Shown: in pieces, positions 38,584 to 50,834 of the stretch
Position numbering within the stretch: the stretch's first letter is position 1
How the letters are laid out: every line of letters starts with the position of its first letter
Assembly: GCA_000263395.1 (NCBI GenBank)
Contig: AJXE01000006.1
Coordinates: 87,188 to 151,187, forward strand
Reading direction: 5' to 3'
From: Stutzerimonas stutzeri TS44
GTDB lineage: Bacteria > Pseudomonadota > Gammaproteobacteria > Pseudomonadales > Pseudomonadaceae
DNA length: 64,000 bases
Position numbers and translations under genes: made by a program
Notes under the pieces: generated by a model
Seen by the model: only the letters and a program-made list of their open reading frames with translations
The model's database searches: none
What the model was told of the DNA's origin: nothing

Positions 38584-39015
38584 GTGGAACAGACCCTCGC
38601 GACCTGGTTGCTCCCGGTCGCCGGCCTCATCGCCGGCGTCGCCATTGGCTACCTGGTGGCCCGCAACAGCGCGCCCAATCGTACGCAACGCCAGGTGGAC
38701 GACCTGCAGGAGCGCTTCGACACCTACCAGAGCGAAGTGGTTACCCATTTCAACACGACTGCCTCCCTGCTGCACAAGCTCACCAACAGTTACCAGGACA
38801 TCCAGGAGCACCTGAGCGAAGGCGCCGACCGCCTCGCGCTCGACGAGCAGACCCGCGAACGTCTGCACGCCGCCCTGCGTCATGACGATTCTTCCGCTTC
38901 GCGTGAACGCCTGAGCTCGCCGACCTTCACCGAGCCGCCGAAGGATTACGCCCCCAAGGACGCCGACGTCCCGGGTACGCTGCACGAGAACTTCGGTTTC
39001 AAGCAGCGCCACTGA
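38584..39015 (+). CDS. zapG: YhcB/ZapG family cell-envelope division protein (DUF1043)
   Basis: A 143-residue inner-membrane protein with one N-terminal helix (LLPVAGLIAGVAIGYLVA), then a coiled-coil cytoplasmic part (RQVDDLQERFDTYQSEVVTHF) and a flexible acidic tail. YhcB/ZapG links cell division with envelope synthesis. The start is GTG 38584 with GAAGGA upstream. P. aeruginosa has the same order (zapE, trpS, hydrolase, yhcB). Confidence 0.87.
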   Translation: MEQTLATWLLPVAGLIAGVAIGYLVARNSAPNRTQRQVDDLQERFDTYQSEVVTHFNTTASLLHKLTNSYQDIQEHLSEGADRLALDEQTRERLHAALRHDDSSASRERLSSPTFTEPPKDYAPKDADVPGTLHENFGFKQRH

Positions 39016-39021
39016 AGTCCT

Positions 39022-39050
39022 GGCGGGAGCGCCCTCGCGCGACTCCCGCG
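39022..39050. terminator. Hairpin between convergent zapG and nadC
   Basis: GGCGGGAG and CTCCCGC form a 7-bp stem around a 13-base loop. There is no T tract, so this is only a possible terminator. Confidence 0.35.
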
Positions 39051-39059
39051 CCCTCCCCT

Positions 39060-39908
39060 TTACTGGTGCAGACGCATCGACAGATCCACCGCGCGCACAT
39101 GCTTGGTCAGCGCGCCGATGGAAATGTAGTCGACCCCGGTCTGCGCAACCGCGAGCAAGGTCTCCTCGCCGATCCCGCCGGACGCCTCCAGCTTGGCCCG
39201 ACCACGCGCCAGACTGACGGCCGTGCGCATGTCGTCGAGGCTCAGCTCGTCCAGCATGACGATATCGGCGCCGGCCTGCAGCGCCTGCTCCAGCTCATCG
39301 AGACTCTCGACCTCGACCTCCACCGGCTTGCCCGGCGCGATGCGATGCGCCGCCACGATCGCCTGGGCGATGCTGCCGCAAGCGGCAATGTGGTTTTCCT
39401 TGATCAGGAACGCGTCGTACAGGCCGATACGGTGGTTATGACAACCGCCGCAGGTAACCGCGTACTTCTGCGCCAGGCGCAGCCCCGGTAGCGTCTTGCG
39501 GGTATCGAGCAGCTTCACACCGGTGCCCTCGACCAGATCGGCGTAGTGCCGGCAGCGCGTGGCGACGCCGGACAGCGTCTGCAGGAAATTCAGCGCCGTG
39601 CGCTCGCCGGTCAGCAGCGCGCGCGCCGGCCCTTCGAGGTGGAACAGCACCCGATCGGCCTCGACCCGCTCGCCATCGGCCACCTGCCAGTGCACCGCGA
39701 CCCGCGGATCGAGCTGGCGGAATACTGCATCGACCCACGCGACGCCGCTGATCACCGCCGCCTCGCGGGTGATGACCGAGGCATGCGCCAGACGCTCGGC
39801 CGGGATCAGCTGCGCGGTGATATCGCCGCTACCGACGTCCTCAGCCAGAGCCCGACGAACGGTGGCATCAATTTCAGCGGAAAGACCGGCAAGTGTCAGG
39901 TTAGGCAT
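39060..39908 (-). CDS. nadC: Nicotinate-nucleotide pyrophosphorylase (carboxylating)
   Basis: A 282-residue quinolinate phosphoribosyltransferase that makes nicotinate mononucleotide in de novo NAD synthesis. The PRPP/quinolinate-site motifs are [41 protein letters not shown] and ASGGI. ATG 39908 ([14 protein letters not shown]) is preferred over a longer upstream frame. In PAO1, nadC lies beside ampDE and pilA; here ampDE sits about 6.5 kb away. Confidence 0.95.
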   Translation of the reverse strand: MPNLTLAGLSAEIDATVRRALAEDVGSGDITAQLIPAERLAHASVITREAAVISGVAWVDAVFRQLDPRVAVHWQVADGERVEADRVLFHLEGPARALLTGERTALNFLQTLSGVATRCRHYADLVEGTGVKLLDTRKTLPGLRLAQKYAVTCGGCHNHRIGLYDAFLIKENHIAACGSIAQAIVAAHRIAPGKPVEVEVESLDELEQALQAGADIVMLDELSLDDMRTAVSLARGRAKLEASGGIGEETLLAVAQTGVDYISIGALTKHVRAVDLSMRLHQ

Positions 39909-40194
39909 GGCAGACTCCACATGGTTTGGTCCGAAGTATAAAGGCCGGCCGGGAACGAGCGCGACCTTCGACATAGACCACCCGCGTCGACCGCTCGGCA
40001 GAAACCCGGCGGGCATCTGTGAACTGGATCATGCCGGGTGAAGCGTCGGGATCGATTCGCCATCACGGAGGCCGATAATCCATTCAATTATTCTGGCGCC
40101 ATACAAATGACGCCATTCAGCTCCATTTGTTACCCTTGACGCCCACGAAGCGTACGTGACCGCCCGATCGGCCGGCGACCACAGGAGAGTCTCG

Positions 40195-42411
40195 ATGCGA
40201 ACCGATGCCAAAGTGGTGCACCTGAACAAGGCCACCCCTGAGCACAGACCAACGTCACCGGCCGCCAAGTTGCCGGTAGCGCTGATCAGCGTCCGCGACA
40301 AGGCTGCCCAGCAACTGCGCCAGGCGCTGCAGACGCTGTTCGACAATGCCGACGATTCGCTGTTCGAGATCGCCGACCGCGCCACCAGCAACACCGAACA
40401 GAGCGCCTTCTTCGAAGCCATGCGCGACCTGCGCATGAAGCGGCGCACCATCGAACGCAGCTTCCTGCAGCAGTTGTTCGAAGCCTTCGTCACGCTCAAC
40501 CAGTACGAGATCGGCAAGCCCCAGCCGCAGACAGGCGCCTCCTTCGACAGCCTGAGCCTGGTGCAGAACGACGAACTGGAAGAGACCGTCGCGATCGACA
40601 CGATGGTGACCAAGGTCGCAGGCCGCACCATCCCGGTCCTCGGCCACCTGACGACCCGCATGAACGTGCTGGTCAGCAAAAAGCTCGACGACAAGTCCAA
40701 CCCGCTCGGCCCGAGCGCGATCTGCGACTACTTCCTGGCCGCCTGCAGCAGCCTCGACGTACCGATCAAGGTCAAGCTGATCATTCTCAAACTCTTCGAA
40801 AAGTACGTCCTGGCCGAACTGGATCAGCTCTATATCGAAGCCAACCTGACCCTCGCGGCAGCCGGCATCCTGCCCGAACTGCAGTCGGCCGCCCCGCACC
40901 GCCCGCACAAGCCGAACCCCGGCGCCAGCACCAGCGGCGCCGCGAGCACGCATGCCAACCAGAGCATGCCGGCGAGCGGCCAGCAGGAGGCCGTCTTCAG
41001 CGCCCTGCTCGGCCTGCTGTCCGAGGCGCGCGACAACAGCGCACTGGCCCCGCGCAGCGTGCCCAGCGATGCGATTCCGATCTCCAGCAACGACCTGCTG
41101 CGCCTGCTGTCGCACATGCAGGCGCGCGCGCCGCAGGCCATCGACGAGCACAACCTGCAGCGACAGCTCGAGCAACTGCTCCAGCGCGTGAGCGCCAAGA
41201 GCGGAAAATCGCGCGTAGTCGGCGAGGTCGACGACAATGTCATCAATCTCGTCTCGATGCTGTTCGAGTTCATTCTCGACGACCGCAATCTGCTGGACTC
41301 GCTCAAGGCACTGATCGGCCGCCTGCAGATACCGCTGCTCAAGGTGGCGGTGCTGGACAAGACCTTCTTCAGTCGCGGCAACCACCCGGCCCGCCGCCTG
41401 CTCAACGAGATCGCCTCGGCCGCCCTCGGCTGGAGCGACCAGGACGAAGCGCAGCGCGACAGCCTGTACCAGAAGATCGAGCAGATCGTGGTGCGCCTGC
41501 TGAACGATTTCACCGACGACCCGGGCATCTTCTCCGAGCTGCTGGCGGATTTCCTCGCCTTCATCGGCGACGAACGCCGGCGCAGCGAACTGCTCGAACA
41601 GCGCACCCGCGACGCCGAGGAAGGGCGCGCCAAGGCCGAGATCGCCCGCCAGGCCGTCGAACAGGCACTCAACCGGCGACTCCTCGGCAAGACCCTGCCC
41701 GAAGTGGTGGTACGCCTGCTGCAGGAGGCCTGGAGCAAGGTGCTGCTGCTGATCTGCCTGAAGCACGGCACGCAGTCGTCGCAGTGGGATGATGCGCTGA
41801 CGACGATGGACGAGCTGATCTGGAGCGTGACGCCGCATGCCGACGAACAGTCACGGGCAAAACTCATGGAGCTGGTGCCCAACCTGCTCAAGTCCCTGCG
41901 CGAAGGCCTGATCAGCGCCGCATTCGATCCGTTCTCCACGGGCGAGTTCTTCACCCAGCTCGAGGCACTGCACGTCCAGACGCTGCAACGCTTCGAGCAG
42001 CCCACCGCGCCGCCGGAAGCCGCCACTGCGCCAACGGCGGCAGTCATGGTCGAAGTGGTCGAGAAAATCCAGCTGCTGACTCCCGGCGAAAGTCGCGAGC
42101 GCCAGCCCGAGATCAGCCTGCCGGAGCACGACGAGGCGCTGACCCAGGTCGACAACCTGCGCGTGGGCAGCTGGGTGGAGTTTCAGGAAGACGAAGAGCA
42201 CAAGCTGCGCTGCAAACTGGCCGCGGTGATCAAACCGACCGGCCGCTACATCTTCGTCAACCGCACCGGCATGAAAGTCTTGGAAAAGACCCGCATGGGC
42301 CTGGCCAGCGAATTCCAGCGCGGCGCCATCCGCCTGCTCAACGACACGCTGCTGTTCGACCGTGCCCTTGAATCGGTGATCGGCAACCTGCGCAAATTGA
42401 AGAACGACTGA
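40195..42411 (+). CDS. DUF1631 family protein
   Basis: A 738-residue cytoplasmic protein with a mostly helical body, a low-complexity Ala/Pro/His segment around residues 225-260, a coiled-coil region (RRSELLEQRTRDAEEGRAKA) near 460-490, and a C-terminal beta-rich part (VGSWVEFQEDEEHKLRCKLA) resembling the PilZ-like end of this family. Orthologues have been misnamed thymidine phosphorylase; no such motif is present. AGGAGAG precedes ATG 40195. It is divergent from nadC. Function unknown. Confidence 0.85.
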   Translation: MRTDAKVVHLNKATPEHRPTSPAAKLPVALISVRDKAAQQLRQALQTLFDNADDSLFEIADRATSNTEQSAFFEAMRDLRMKRRTIERSFLQQLFEAFVTLNQYEIGKPQPQTGASFDSLSLVQNDELEETVAIDTMVTKVAGRTIPVLGHLTTRMNVLVSKKLDDKSNPLGPSAICDYFLAACSSLDVPIKVKLIILKLFEKYVLAELDQLYIEANLTLAAAGILPELQSAAPHRPHKPNPGASTSGAASTHANQSMPASGQQEAVFSALLGLLSEARDNSALAPRSVPSDAIPISSNDLLRLLSHMQARAPQAIDEHNLQRQLEQLLQRVSAKSGKSRVVGEVDDNVINLVSMLFEFILDDRNLLDSLKALIGRLQIPLLKVAVLDKTFFSRGNHPARRLLNEIASAALGWSDQDEAQRDSLYQKIEQIVVRLLNDFTDDPGIFSELLADFLAFIGDERRRSELLEQRTRDAEEGRAKAEIARQAVEQALNRRLLGKTLPEVVVRLLQEAWSKVLLLICLKHGTQSSQWDDALTTMDELIWSVTPHADEQSRAKLMELVPNLLKSLREGLISAAFDPFSTGEFFTQLEALHVQTLQRFEQPTAPPEAATAPTAAVMVEVVEKIQLLTPGESRERQPEISLPEHDEALTQVDNLRVGSWVEFQEDEEHKLRCKLAAVIKPTGRYIFVNRTGMKVLEKTRMGLASEFQRGAIRLLNDTLLFDRALESVIGNLRKLKND

Positions 42412-42508
42412 CTCCCCCGGTGGCGCGGGCCCTTTGCGGGCCTCGTCGCCGCACGCTTGGCATTTCACCCGGCACGACTAGACTCAGCGCATGCCATTCG
42501 AGGTGCTT

Positions 42509-42682
42509 ATGTCCAGCCGCCTGAATCCCGAAGATCAGCAGCGCGTAAACGACTATCTCAGCGCGCCACAGCATCAGATCGAGCGCCAACCGTTCCGCCC
42601 GGGGCTCCTGCTCGCACTGGTATTGGGCGTGGTTATCGGCCTCGGCCTGCTGAGTCGGCTGCTGGGCGGCCTGGTGACCTGA
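42509..42682 (+). CDS. DUF3094 family small membrane protein
   Basis: A 57-residue protein: a polar N-terminus (MSSRLNPEDQQRVNDYLSAP) and one C-terminal transmembrane helix (LLLALVLGVVIGLGLLSRLL). It matches the small DUF3094 family of pseudomonads. GAGGTGC precedes ATG 42509; an ATG six codons earlier is less likely. Confidence 0.8.
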   Translation: MSSRLNPEDQQRVNDYLSAPQHQIERQPFRPGLLLALVLGVVIGLGLLSRLLGGLVT

Positions 42683-42733
42683 GCCCCGACACCAGCACGA
42701 ACGGGATTTTGCCGCCCATCAAAAACGAAGCAT

Positions 42734-42772
42734 AAAAAAAGCTGGATATCCTTGCGGACATCCAGCTTTCTG
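42734..42772. terminator. Terminator of the tRNA cluster (and of the DUF3094 gene)
   Basis: AAAAAAAGCTGGAT and ATCCAGCTTTC form a hairpin. On the minus strand it ends in a long T run, ideal for stopping the tRNA transcript; on the plus strand a shorter TTTC follows. Confidence 0.85.
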
Positions 42773-42794
42773 TCGCTTCTGGCGAAGCCTTGTA

Positions 42795-42870
42795 TGGTGG
42801 GTCGTGTAGGATTCGAACCTACGACCAATTGGTTAAAAGCCAACTGCTCTACCAACTGAGCTAACGACCC
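42795..42870 (-). tRNA. tRNA-Lys (anticodon TTT)
   Basis: 76 bases including encoded CCA. Acceptor GGGTCGT/ACGACCC, anticodon loop CTTTTAA and the TTCGAATC T loop are all intact. It is last in the Asn-Pro-Lys transcript. Confidence 0.97.
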
Positions 42871-42875
42871 AAAAA

Positions 42876-42952
42876 TGGTCGGGGTAGGGGGATTCGAACT
42901 CCCGACATCCTGCTCCCAAAGCAGGCGCGCTACCGGACTGCGCTATACCCCG
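42876..42952 (-). tRNA. tRNA-Pro (anticodon TGG)
   Basis: 77 bases including CCA. Acceptor CGGGGTA/TACCCCG, anticodon loop TTTGGGA and T loop GTTCGAATC. It is the middle gene of the cluster. Confidence 0.97.
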
Positions 42953-42961
42953 ATTGGAATT

Positions 42962-43037
42962 TGGCTCCGCGACCAGGACTCGAACCTGGGACCCAATGAT
43001 TAACAGTCATTTGCTCTACCGACTGAGCTATCGCGGA
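42962..43037 (-). tRNA. tRNA-Asn (anticodon GTT)
   Basis: 76 bases including CCA. Acceptor TCCGCGA/TCGCGGA, discriminator G, anticodon loop CTGTTAA. It is first in the transcript, downstream of a strong promoter. Confidence 0.97.
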
Positions 43038-43092
43038 ACAACTTGTATTCCAGCTCTTCAGCGGTCTTATGTTCCCGCTTCAGAGGCGCGCC

Positions 43093-43120
43093 ATTTTACG
43101 GTTCCCGATACCGCTGTCAA
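43093..43120 (-). promoter_or_regulatory. Sigma-70 promoter of the tRNA cluster
   Basis: On the minus strand TTGACA, 16 bases, TAAAAT, followed by a GC-rich discriminator GGCGCGCC typical of stringently controlled stable-RNA promoters. It lies about 55 bases before tRNA-Asn. Confidence 0.8.
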
Positions 43121-43239
43121 GCCTGAAAATGCGATTCAGGACAATGTCTTGCACTCACCCGAGCTGACCCAGGCGTCGCTCGACGACTCGGGTGTCCGCG
43201 CAGCATCTCCGAGGCACCGCGCAGGCCCGCTCCCTCACG

Positions 43240-45804
<2,565 letters not shown>

Positions 45805-45876
45805 GAACGTTCATCCTCAAGTGAAGCGGGCCGGCACACCGAATCGCGCCATGAGAAAGCCCGCGAGATGCAGAAT

Positions 45877-45904
45877 AGATGAGGATGATTGTTGGAGATT
45901 CAAG
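45877..45904 (-). promoter_or_regulatory. Sigma-32 heat-shock promoter of clpB
   Basis: On the minus strand CTTGAAT, 13 bases, CCTCATCT, against the consensus CTTGAAA-N13-15-CCCCATNT. It lies about 75 bases upstream of the clpB start. Confidence 0.82.
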
Positions 45905-45976
45905 CCAGGTGACATTGATGCAGGTCATCTGGCGAGGGAGAACTGGCGACAGGCCAGCGCGAGCGTATGCGGCTAC

Positions 45977-46714
45977 TCAGCCGTCGATCCACACCAGGCT
46001 GGCGAAGCGGCCAGTGCGCGCCGCACGACGGTACGAATAGAAACGAGCGTCGCTGAACGTACACAGGCCGCCGCCATAGACGGCGTTGACGCCGACCGCA
46101 GCCAGCCGAATGCGCGCCAGCTGGTACAGATCGGCCATGAAGCGTCCGGCATTGCGGCTCGGCATGAACGCCTCGGCCGCATCGGCATGCTGCGCCACGA
46201 ATGCCTCGCGCACTTCCGGGCCGACCTCGAACGTCGCCGGGCCGATGGCCGGACCGAGCCAGACCAGCAGCTCTTCAGCCGGCACCGCCAGCGCGTCCAG
46301 CGTCGCCTCCAGCACGCCACCAGCCAGGCCCCGCCAGCCCGCATGCGCTGCTGCGACGCGGCTGCCGGCGCGGTTGCAGAACAGCACCGGCAGGCAATCG
46401 GCGGTCAGCACCGCGCAGGCCTCACCCGGCACATCGCTCCAGCTGGCATCGGCCGTCGCGCAGCTGCCGGCGACGGCCTTGACTGCAGTACTCGAATGCA
46501 CCTGGCTCAACCAGACCGGTCGACAACCAAGCAACTCCTGCAAATGCTGGCGATTCCAGGCGACCGCCGACGAATCATCGCCAACGTGATCGCCAAGATT
46601 GCAGCTGTCGAACGGCGGCACGCTCATACCACCGGCACGGGTGGTCACGCAGGCGCGGATCGTCGCCGGTGCCGGCCAGTCCGGCAGCAGCCAGCCATGC
46701 GGCCAGCCGCTCAC
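45977..46714 (-). CDS. pgeF: Peptidoglycan editing factor PgeF (YfiH, laccase-domain protein)
   Basis: A 245-residue protein of the multicopper-polyphenol-oxidase-like fold. The zinc/active-site motifs are [18 protein letters not shown] and [14 protein letters not shown]. coli PgeF removes misincorporated serine in place of L-alanine in cell-wall precursors. The start is GTG 46714 (GTGAGC), overlapping the rluD stop as GTGA, which indicates coupling. Confidence 0.9.
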   Translation of the reverse strand: MSGWPHGWLLPDWPAPATIRACVTTRAGGMSVPPFDSCNLGDHVGDDSSAVAWNRQHLQELLGCRPVWLSQVHSSTAVKAVAGSCATADASWSDVPGEACAVLTADCLPVLFCNRAGSRVAAAHAGWRGLAGGVLEATLDALAVPAEELLVWLGPAIGPATFEVGPEVREAFVAQHADAAEAFMPSRNAGRFMADLYQLARIRLAAVGVNAVYGGGLCTFSDARFYSYRRAARTGRFASLVWIDG

Positions 46715-47685
46715 CCGACGAACGCCTCGCGATCCTGCTGCAGCAGCGTCAGCAGCCAGACGAAGTCATCCGGCAGCGGCGACTCCCACTTCATCCGCTC
46801 ACCGGTGGCCGGATGCTCCAGCTCGAGGAAACGCGCATGCAGCGCCTGGCGCGGGAACTCGCGCAGGGTCTGCACCAGCGTCGGATTGGCCGCCGGCGGA
46901 ATGCGGAAGCGTCCGGCGTACAGCGGATCGCCCACCAGCGGATAGCCGATATGGGTCATGTGCACGCGAATCTGGTGAGTGCGCCCGGTTTCCAGCTTGA
47001 CCCGCACATGAGTGTGCGCACGGAAGCGCTCGAGCACGCGGAAATGGCTGACCGCCGGCTTGCCGCCCTCCACTACCGCCATGCGCTGGCGCTGCTGACC
47101 GTGGCGACCGATCGGCGCATCGACGGTGCCGCCGGTGATGACCACACCGACCACGATCGCCTCGTAGATGCGGCTGACGCTGCGCGCCTGCAACTGCTCG
47201 ACCAGCCGCGTCTGCGCCTGCAACGTCTTGGCGACCACCATCAGGCCGGTGGTGTCCTTGTCCAGGCGATGCACGATGCCGGCGCGCGGCACGTTGATCA
47301 GCTCCGGCACGTGGTGCAGCAACGCGTTGAGCAGCGTGCCGTCGGCGTGTCCGGCGGCCGGATGCACGACCAGCCCGGCCGGCTTGTCGATGACCAGAAT
47401 GTGCTCGTCCTCGTAGACGATATCGAGCGGAATCTCCTGTGCCAGCCACTCGCCCTGCGCCTGCTGCTCGGCGTTCAGTTCGAGGATCGCGCCGGCGTGC
47501 ACCGTATCGCGCGGGCGCAGCACGGCGCCGTCGACGCTCAGCAGGCCGTCCTTGATCCAGGCCGCCAGGCGCGAACGCGAATGCTCGGCAAACAACTGTG
47601 CCGCGACCTGGTCGAGACGTTGGCCGCCGAGGTCGAACGGCACCTCGGCACGCAGATGAATAGTCTGTTTGGAAATCTCGGACAT
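46711..47685 (-). CDS. rluD: 23S rRNA pseudouridine(1911/1915/1917) synthase RluD
   Basis: A 324-residue pseudouridine synthase. An N-terminal S4 RNA-binding domain ([25 protein letters not shown]) precedes the catalytic RluA-type domain with the Asp motif [30 protein letters not shown] is the conserved C-terminal element. It is the first gene of a pair with pgeF and divergent from bamD, the standard gammaproteobacterial arrangement. Confidence 0.95.
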   Translation of the reverse strand: MSEISKQTIHLRAEVPFDLGGQRLDQVAAQLFAEHSRSRLAAWIKDGLLSVDGAVLRPRDTVHAGAILELNAEQQAQGEWLAQEIPLDIVYEDEHILVIDKPAGLVVHPAAGHADGTLLNALLHHVPELINVPRAGIVHRLDKDTTGLMVVAKTLQAQTRLVEQLQARSVSRIYEAIVVGVVITGGTVDAPIGRHGQQRQRMAVVEGGKPAVSHFRVLERFRAHTHVRVKLETGRTHQIRVHMTHIGYPLVGDPLYAGRFRIPPAANPTLVQTLREFPRQALHARFLELEHPATGERMKWESPLPDDFVWLLTLLQQDREAFVG

Positions 47686-47832
47686 AGGGGCACTGCGGCG
47701 GGGGCGCAGGCTTTGGTTTCGCCTGCACGCTTGTGTTTAAATACGGCGTCTTTGTCCCGGCTGACCGGGGCGCTCATCATAACAGGACGGCTCCGTGCGA
47801 GACAGCCAGCCGTCACAGGGACGCAAGCCGCC

Positions 47833-48822
47833 ATGCAAGTGAAACACCTGCTGCTGATCGCCATCCTCGCCCTCATCGCTGCCTGCTCCTCCACCGAAAC
47901 CGTCGACGAGAACCTGGGCGAAGTCGAACTGTATCAGCAGGCCCAAGCCGACCTGGACAACAAGGCCTACACCAGCGCCATCAGCAAGCTCAAGGCCCTG
48001 GAATCGCGCTATCCGTTCGGCCGCTTCGCCGAACAGGCCCAGCTGGAACTGATCTACGCCTACTACCGCAACCTCGAGCCGGAAGCAGCGCGATCCTCTG
48101 CCGAACGCTTCATCCGCCTGCATCCGCAGCACCCGAACGTGGACTATGCCTACTACCTCAAGGGCCTGGCCTCGTTCGACCAGGATCGCGGCCTGCTCGC
48201 TCGTTTCCTGCCGCTGGACATGACCAAGCGCGACCCCGGTGCCGCGCGCGACTCGTTCAACGAATTCGCCCAGCTCACCACCCGCTACCCCAACAGCCGC
48301 TACGCGCCGGACGCCAAGGCGCGCATGGTCTACCTGCGCAATCTGCTGGCGGCCAACGAGATCCACGTAGCGCACTACTACCTCAAGCGCCAGGCCTATG
48401 TTGCCGCCGCCAACCGCGGGCGCTACGTGGTGGAGAACTTCCAGGGCACGCCGGCGGTGGCCGACGGCCTCGCGGTGATGACCGAGGCCTATCAGCGCCT
48501 GGGCCTCGAGGAACTGGCGGCGACCAGCCTGCAGACCCTCGAAGCCAACTACCCCGATCACGAGACGCTGGCAGACGGCACCTTCACCCCGCGCGAAACC
48601 GAAGCCGACACCCGTGGCTGGCTGAGCCGGGCCACTCTCGGCCTGATCGAAAGCGACGCGCCGCGCCCGGATGTCTCGCGCGCCAACCGGGACGTGGTCC
48701 GTCAGTACGAAACGGCTGCGCAGGATCTGCCGGAAGAGCTGCGCCCCGCACTCAAGGAAGCCGAACAACCAAGCGAAGAGCGCTCCTGGTGGAGCTACCT
48801 GACCTTCGGCCTGTTCGACTGA
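47833..48822 (+). CDS. bamD: Outer membrane assembly lipoprotein BamD
   Basis: A 329-residue lipoprotein of the BAM complex. A lipobox LIAAC places the lipidated Cys at residue 18. TPR repeats run from about 35 to 245 ([40 protein letters not shown]). The C-terminal 80 residues are a pseudomonad extension ending [11 protein letters not shown], longer than E. coli BamD (245 aa). ATG 47833 is chosen by the signal peptide. Confidence 0.94.
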   Translation: MQVKHLLLIAILALIAACSSTETVDENLGEVELYQQAQADLDNKAYTSAISKLKALESRYPFGRFAEQAQLELIYAYYRNLEPEAARSSAERFIRLHPQHPNVDYAYYLKGLASFDQDRGLLARFLPLDMTKRDPGAARDSFNEFAQLTTRYPNSRYAPDAKARMVYLRNLLAANEIHVAHYYLKRQAYVAAANRGRYVVENFQGTPAVADGLAVMTEAYQRLGLEELAATSLQTLEANYPDHETLADGTFTPRETEADTRGWLSRATLGLIESDAPRPDVSRANRDVVRQYETAAQDLPEELRPALKEAEQPSEERSWWSYLTFGLFD

Positions 48823-48842
48823 CGCCGCCAATAACCGTCACA

Positions 48843-48867
48843 GCCCGGCGAGGTTTCGCCGCCGGGC
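48843..48867 (+). terminator. Hairpin after bamD
   Basis: GCCCGGCG and CGCCGGGC form an 8-bp stem with a 9-base loop. No T tract follows, so termination is uncertain. Confidence 0.4.
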
Positions 48868-48904
48868 GCTACACATCCCCGTCGCGCCTGCCAGGAAGAG
48901 ATAA

Positions 48905-49132
48905 ATGGGCCTGCTTCGCCTGCTGTTCTGGATCGCCCTGATCGCCGCTGCCTTCTGGCTGTGGCGACGCATGACGCGCAAGCCCGGGCGCAAGCCGGAG
49001 CCGGGCGCACAGCCGATGGTGCGTTGCGCCCAGTGCGGCGTGCACCTGCCGCGCACGCAGGCGGTACAGGGCAAGGAGCGCTGGTACTGCAGCCAGGCGC
49101 ATCTGCAGGATGGCGAGGCGGGTGGGCGCTGA
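48905..49132 (+). CDS. PP0621-family small zinc-ribbon-like membrane protein
   Basis: A 75-residue protein: an N-terminal transmembrane helix (LLRLLFWIALIAAAFWLW), a basic stretch, then a four-ligand knuckle CAQCGVHLP with YCSQAHL, suggesting zinc binding. The same small gene precedes pilS in other pseudomonads. It overlaps the pilS start by 11 bases. Function unknown. Confidence 0.83.
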   Translation: MGLLRLLFWIALIAAAFWLWRRMTRKPGRKPEPGAQPMVRCAQCGVHLPRTQAVQGKERWYCSQAHLQDGEAGGR

Positions 49133-50714
49133 GGGTCTGGCCTTCCTGGGCGACCAGGGCCGGCGCATCCTGCGACTGTACCATCTTTATCGCCTGACCA
49201 TCGGCCTGGCGCTGGTGCTGCTGATCAGCAGCGATCTGCACGACAGCCTGCTGCAGATGAGCAATCCGGCACTGTTCAGCACTGGCGCCTGGCTCTACCT
49301 GACCCTCAACATCATCGTGTCCGTACTGGTGCAGAACCCGAAACGGGAACTGCCGGTGCTGGGGCTGGCGCTGATGGACGTGATCCTGCTGTCGGGGCTG
49401 TTCTATTTCGCCGGCGGCACCCCCAGCGGCATCGGCAATCTGTTGATCGTCGCCGTGGCCATCGCCAACATCCTCCTGCGTGGGCGGATCGGTTTCTTCG
49501 TCGCGGCCGTCGCGGCGATCGGCCTGATCTACCTGACCTTCTATCTCAGCCTGAGCAAGCCGGAAGCCGCACGCCAGTTCGTCCAGGCCGGCGCCCTGGG
49601 CACGCTGTGCTTTGCCGCCGCGCTGCTGGTGCAGGGCCTGACCCGCCGCCTGCAGGCCAGTGAACACCTGGCGCGCCAGCGCGCCGAGGACGTCGCCAAC
49701 CTGGAAGCCCTGAACGCGCTGATCCTGCAGCGCATGCGCACCGGCATCCTGGTGCTCGACCCGCAACAACAGGTGCTGCTGGCCAACCAGGGCGCACAGC
49801 AACTGCTCGAACAACCGACGACCGACGGAGTGTCGCTCAACGCATACTGCCCGGACCTGCTGCAGCGCCTGCAGCAATGGCAAAACAACCCGACCCTGCG
49901 CCCGAAGCCGCTGAAGATCGGCCAGAGCGGCCCCACCGTGCAGCCCAGCTTCGCTTCGCTGCAGCATGGAGAGAAACACAACACGCTGGTGTTCCTCGAG
50001 GACAGCTCGCACATCGCGCAGAAGGCCCAGCAGCTCAAGCTGGCCTCGCTCGGCCGACTGACCGCCAGCATCGCCCACGAAATCCGCAACCCGCTTGGTG
50101 CCATCAGCCACGCGGCACAGCTGCTGCACGAGTCCGAATCGCTGGATGCCGCGGACCGGCGCCTGGCGCAGATCATCCAGGACCACTCGCGGCGCATGAA
50201 CCTGGTCATCGAGAACGTCCTGCAGCTCTCGCGCCGGCGCCAGGCCGAACCGCAACTGCTGGACCTCAAGTACTGGCTGCACCGTTTCGCCAGCGAACTG
50301 CGCAGCACCCTGGCACCGCAGCAGAGCGTGCATCTGGAAGTCATCGGCAGCTCCCTGCAGACGCGCATGGACCCCAACCAGCTCACCCAGGTGCTGACCA
50401 ATCTCGTGCAGAACGGCCTGCGCTACAGCGGCTTGCGCCACGCCCGCGCCCAGGTCTGGCTGCGCCTGTATCGCGACACCGGCAGCGATCTGCCGGTGGT
50501 TGAAGTCCTTGACGATGGCGACGGAGTGGCCGCCGAACAGCTGCAGAACATCTTCGAGCCCTTCTTCACCACCGAAAGCAAGGGCACCGGGCTAGGCCTG
50601 TATATTTCCCGCGAACTGTGCGAAAGCAACCAGGCGCGCCTGGATTACCGCGCGCGCCCGGAAGGCGGCAGCTGCTTTCATATCGTCTTCGCGCATGCGA
50701 GCAAGACCGGCTGA
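49122..50714 (+). CDS. pilS: Sensor histidine kinase PilS
   Basis: A 530-residue membrane kinase controlling type IV pilus genes. About six transmembrane helices occupy residues 20-175, followed by a PAS-like region (ALILQRMRTGILVLD), H-box SIAHEIRNPLGAISHAAQLL, N-box NLVQNGLRY and G-box GTGLGLYISREL. The GTG at 49122 is chosen because it aligns exactly with the P. aeruginosa start and gives the same 530-residue length, with GAGG upstream; an ATG at 49110 is less likely. Confidence 0.93.
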   Translation: MGAEGLAFLGDQGRRILRLYHLYRLTIGLALVLLISSDLHDSLLQMSNPALFSTGAWLYLTLNIIVSVLVQNPKRELPVLGLALMDVILLSGLFYFAGGTPSGIGNLLIVAVAIANILLRGRIGFFVAAVAAIGLIYLTFYLSLSKPEAARQFVQAGALGTLCFAAALLVQGLTRRLQASEHLARQRAEDVANLEALNALILQRMRTGILVLDPQQQVLLANQGAQQLLEQPTTDGVSLNAYCPDLLQRLQQWQNNPTLRPKPLKIGQSGPTVQPSFASLQHGEKHNTLVFLEDSSHIAQKAQQLKLASLGRLTASIAHEIRNPLGAISHAAQLLHESESLDAADRRLAQIIQDHSRRMNLVIENVLQLSRRRQAEPQLLDLKYWLHRFASELRSTLAPQQSVHLEVIGSSLQTRMDPNQLTQVLTNLVQNGLRYSGLRHARAQVWLRLYRDTGSDLPVVEVLDDGDGVAAEQLQNIFEPFFTTESKGTGLGLYISRELCESNQARLDYRARPEGGSCFHIVFAHASKTG

Positions 50715-50834
50715 ACGCACCGATCACGGGCGCACCCGATCACACATCGACCAACGCGGCATCCGCCAGACCCGCCGCGGCGTTAACATGACCCACCGCC
50801 GCATCCGGCGAACCGAATCAAAGAAGCAGGACCC

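Noticed and set aside
40195..42411. Thymidine phosphorylase annotation
   Set aside because: The label is used for orthologues of this DUF1631 protein, but no phosphorylase motif is present.
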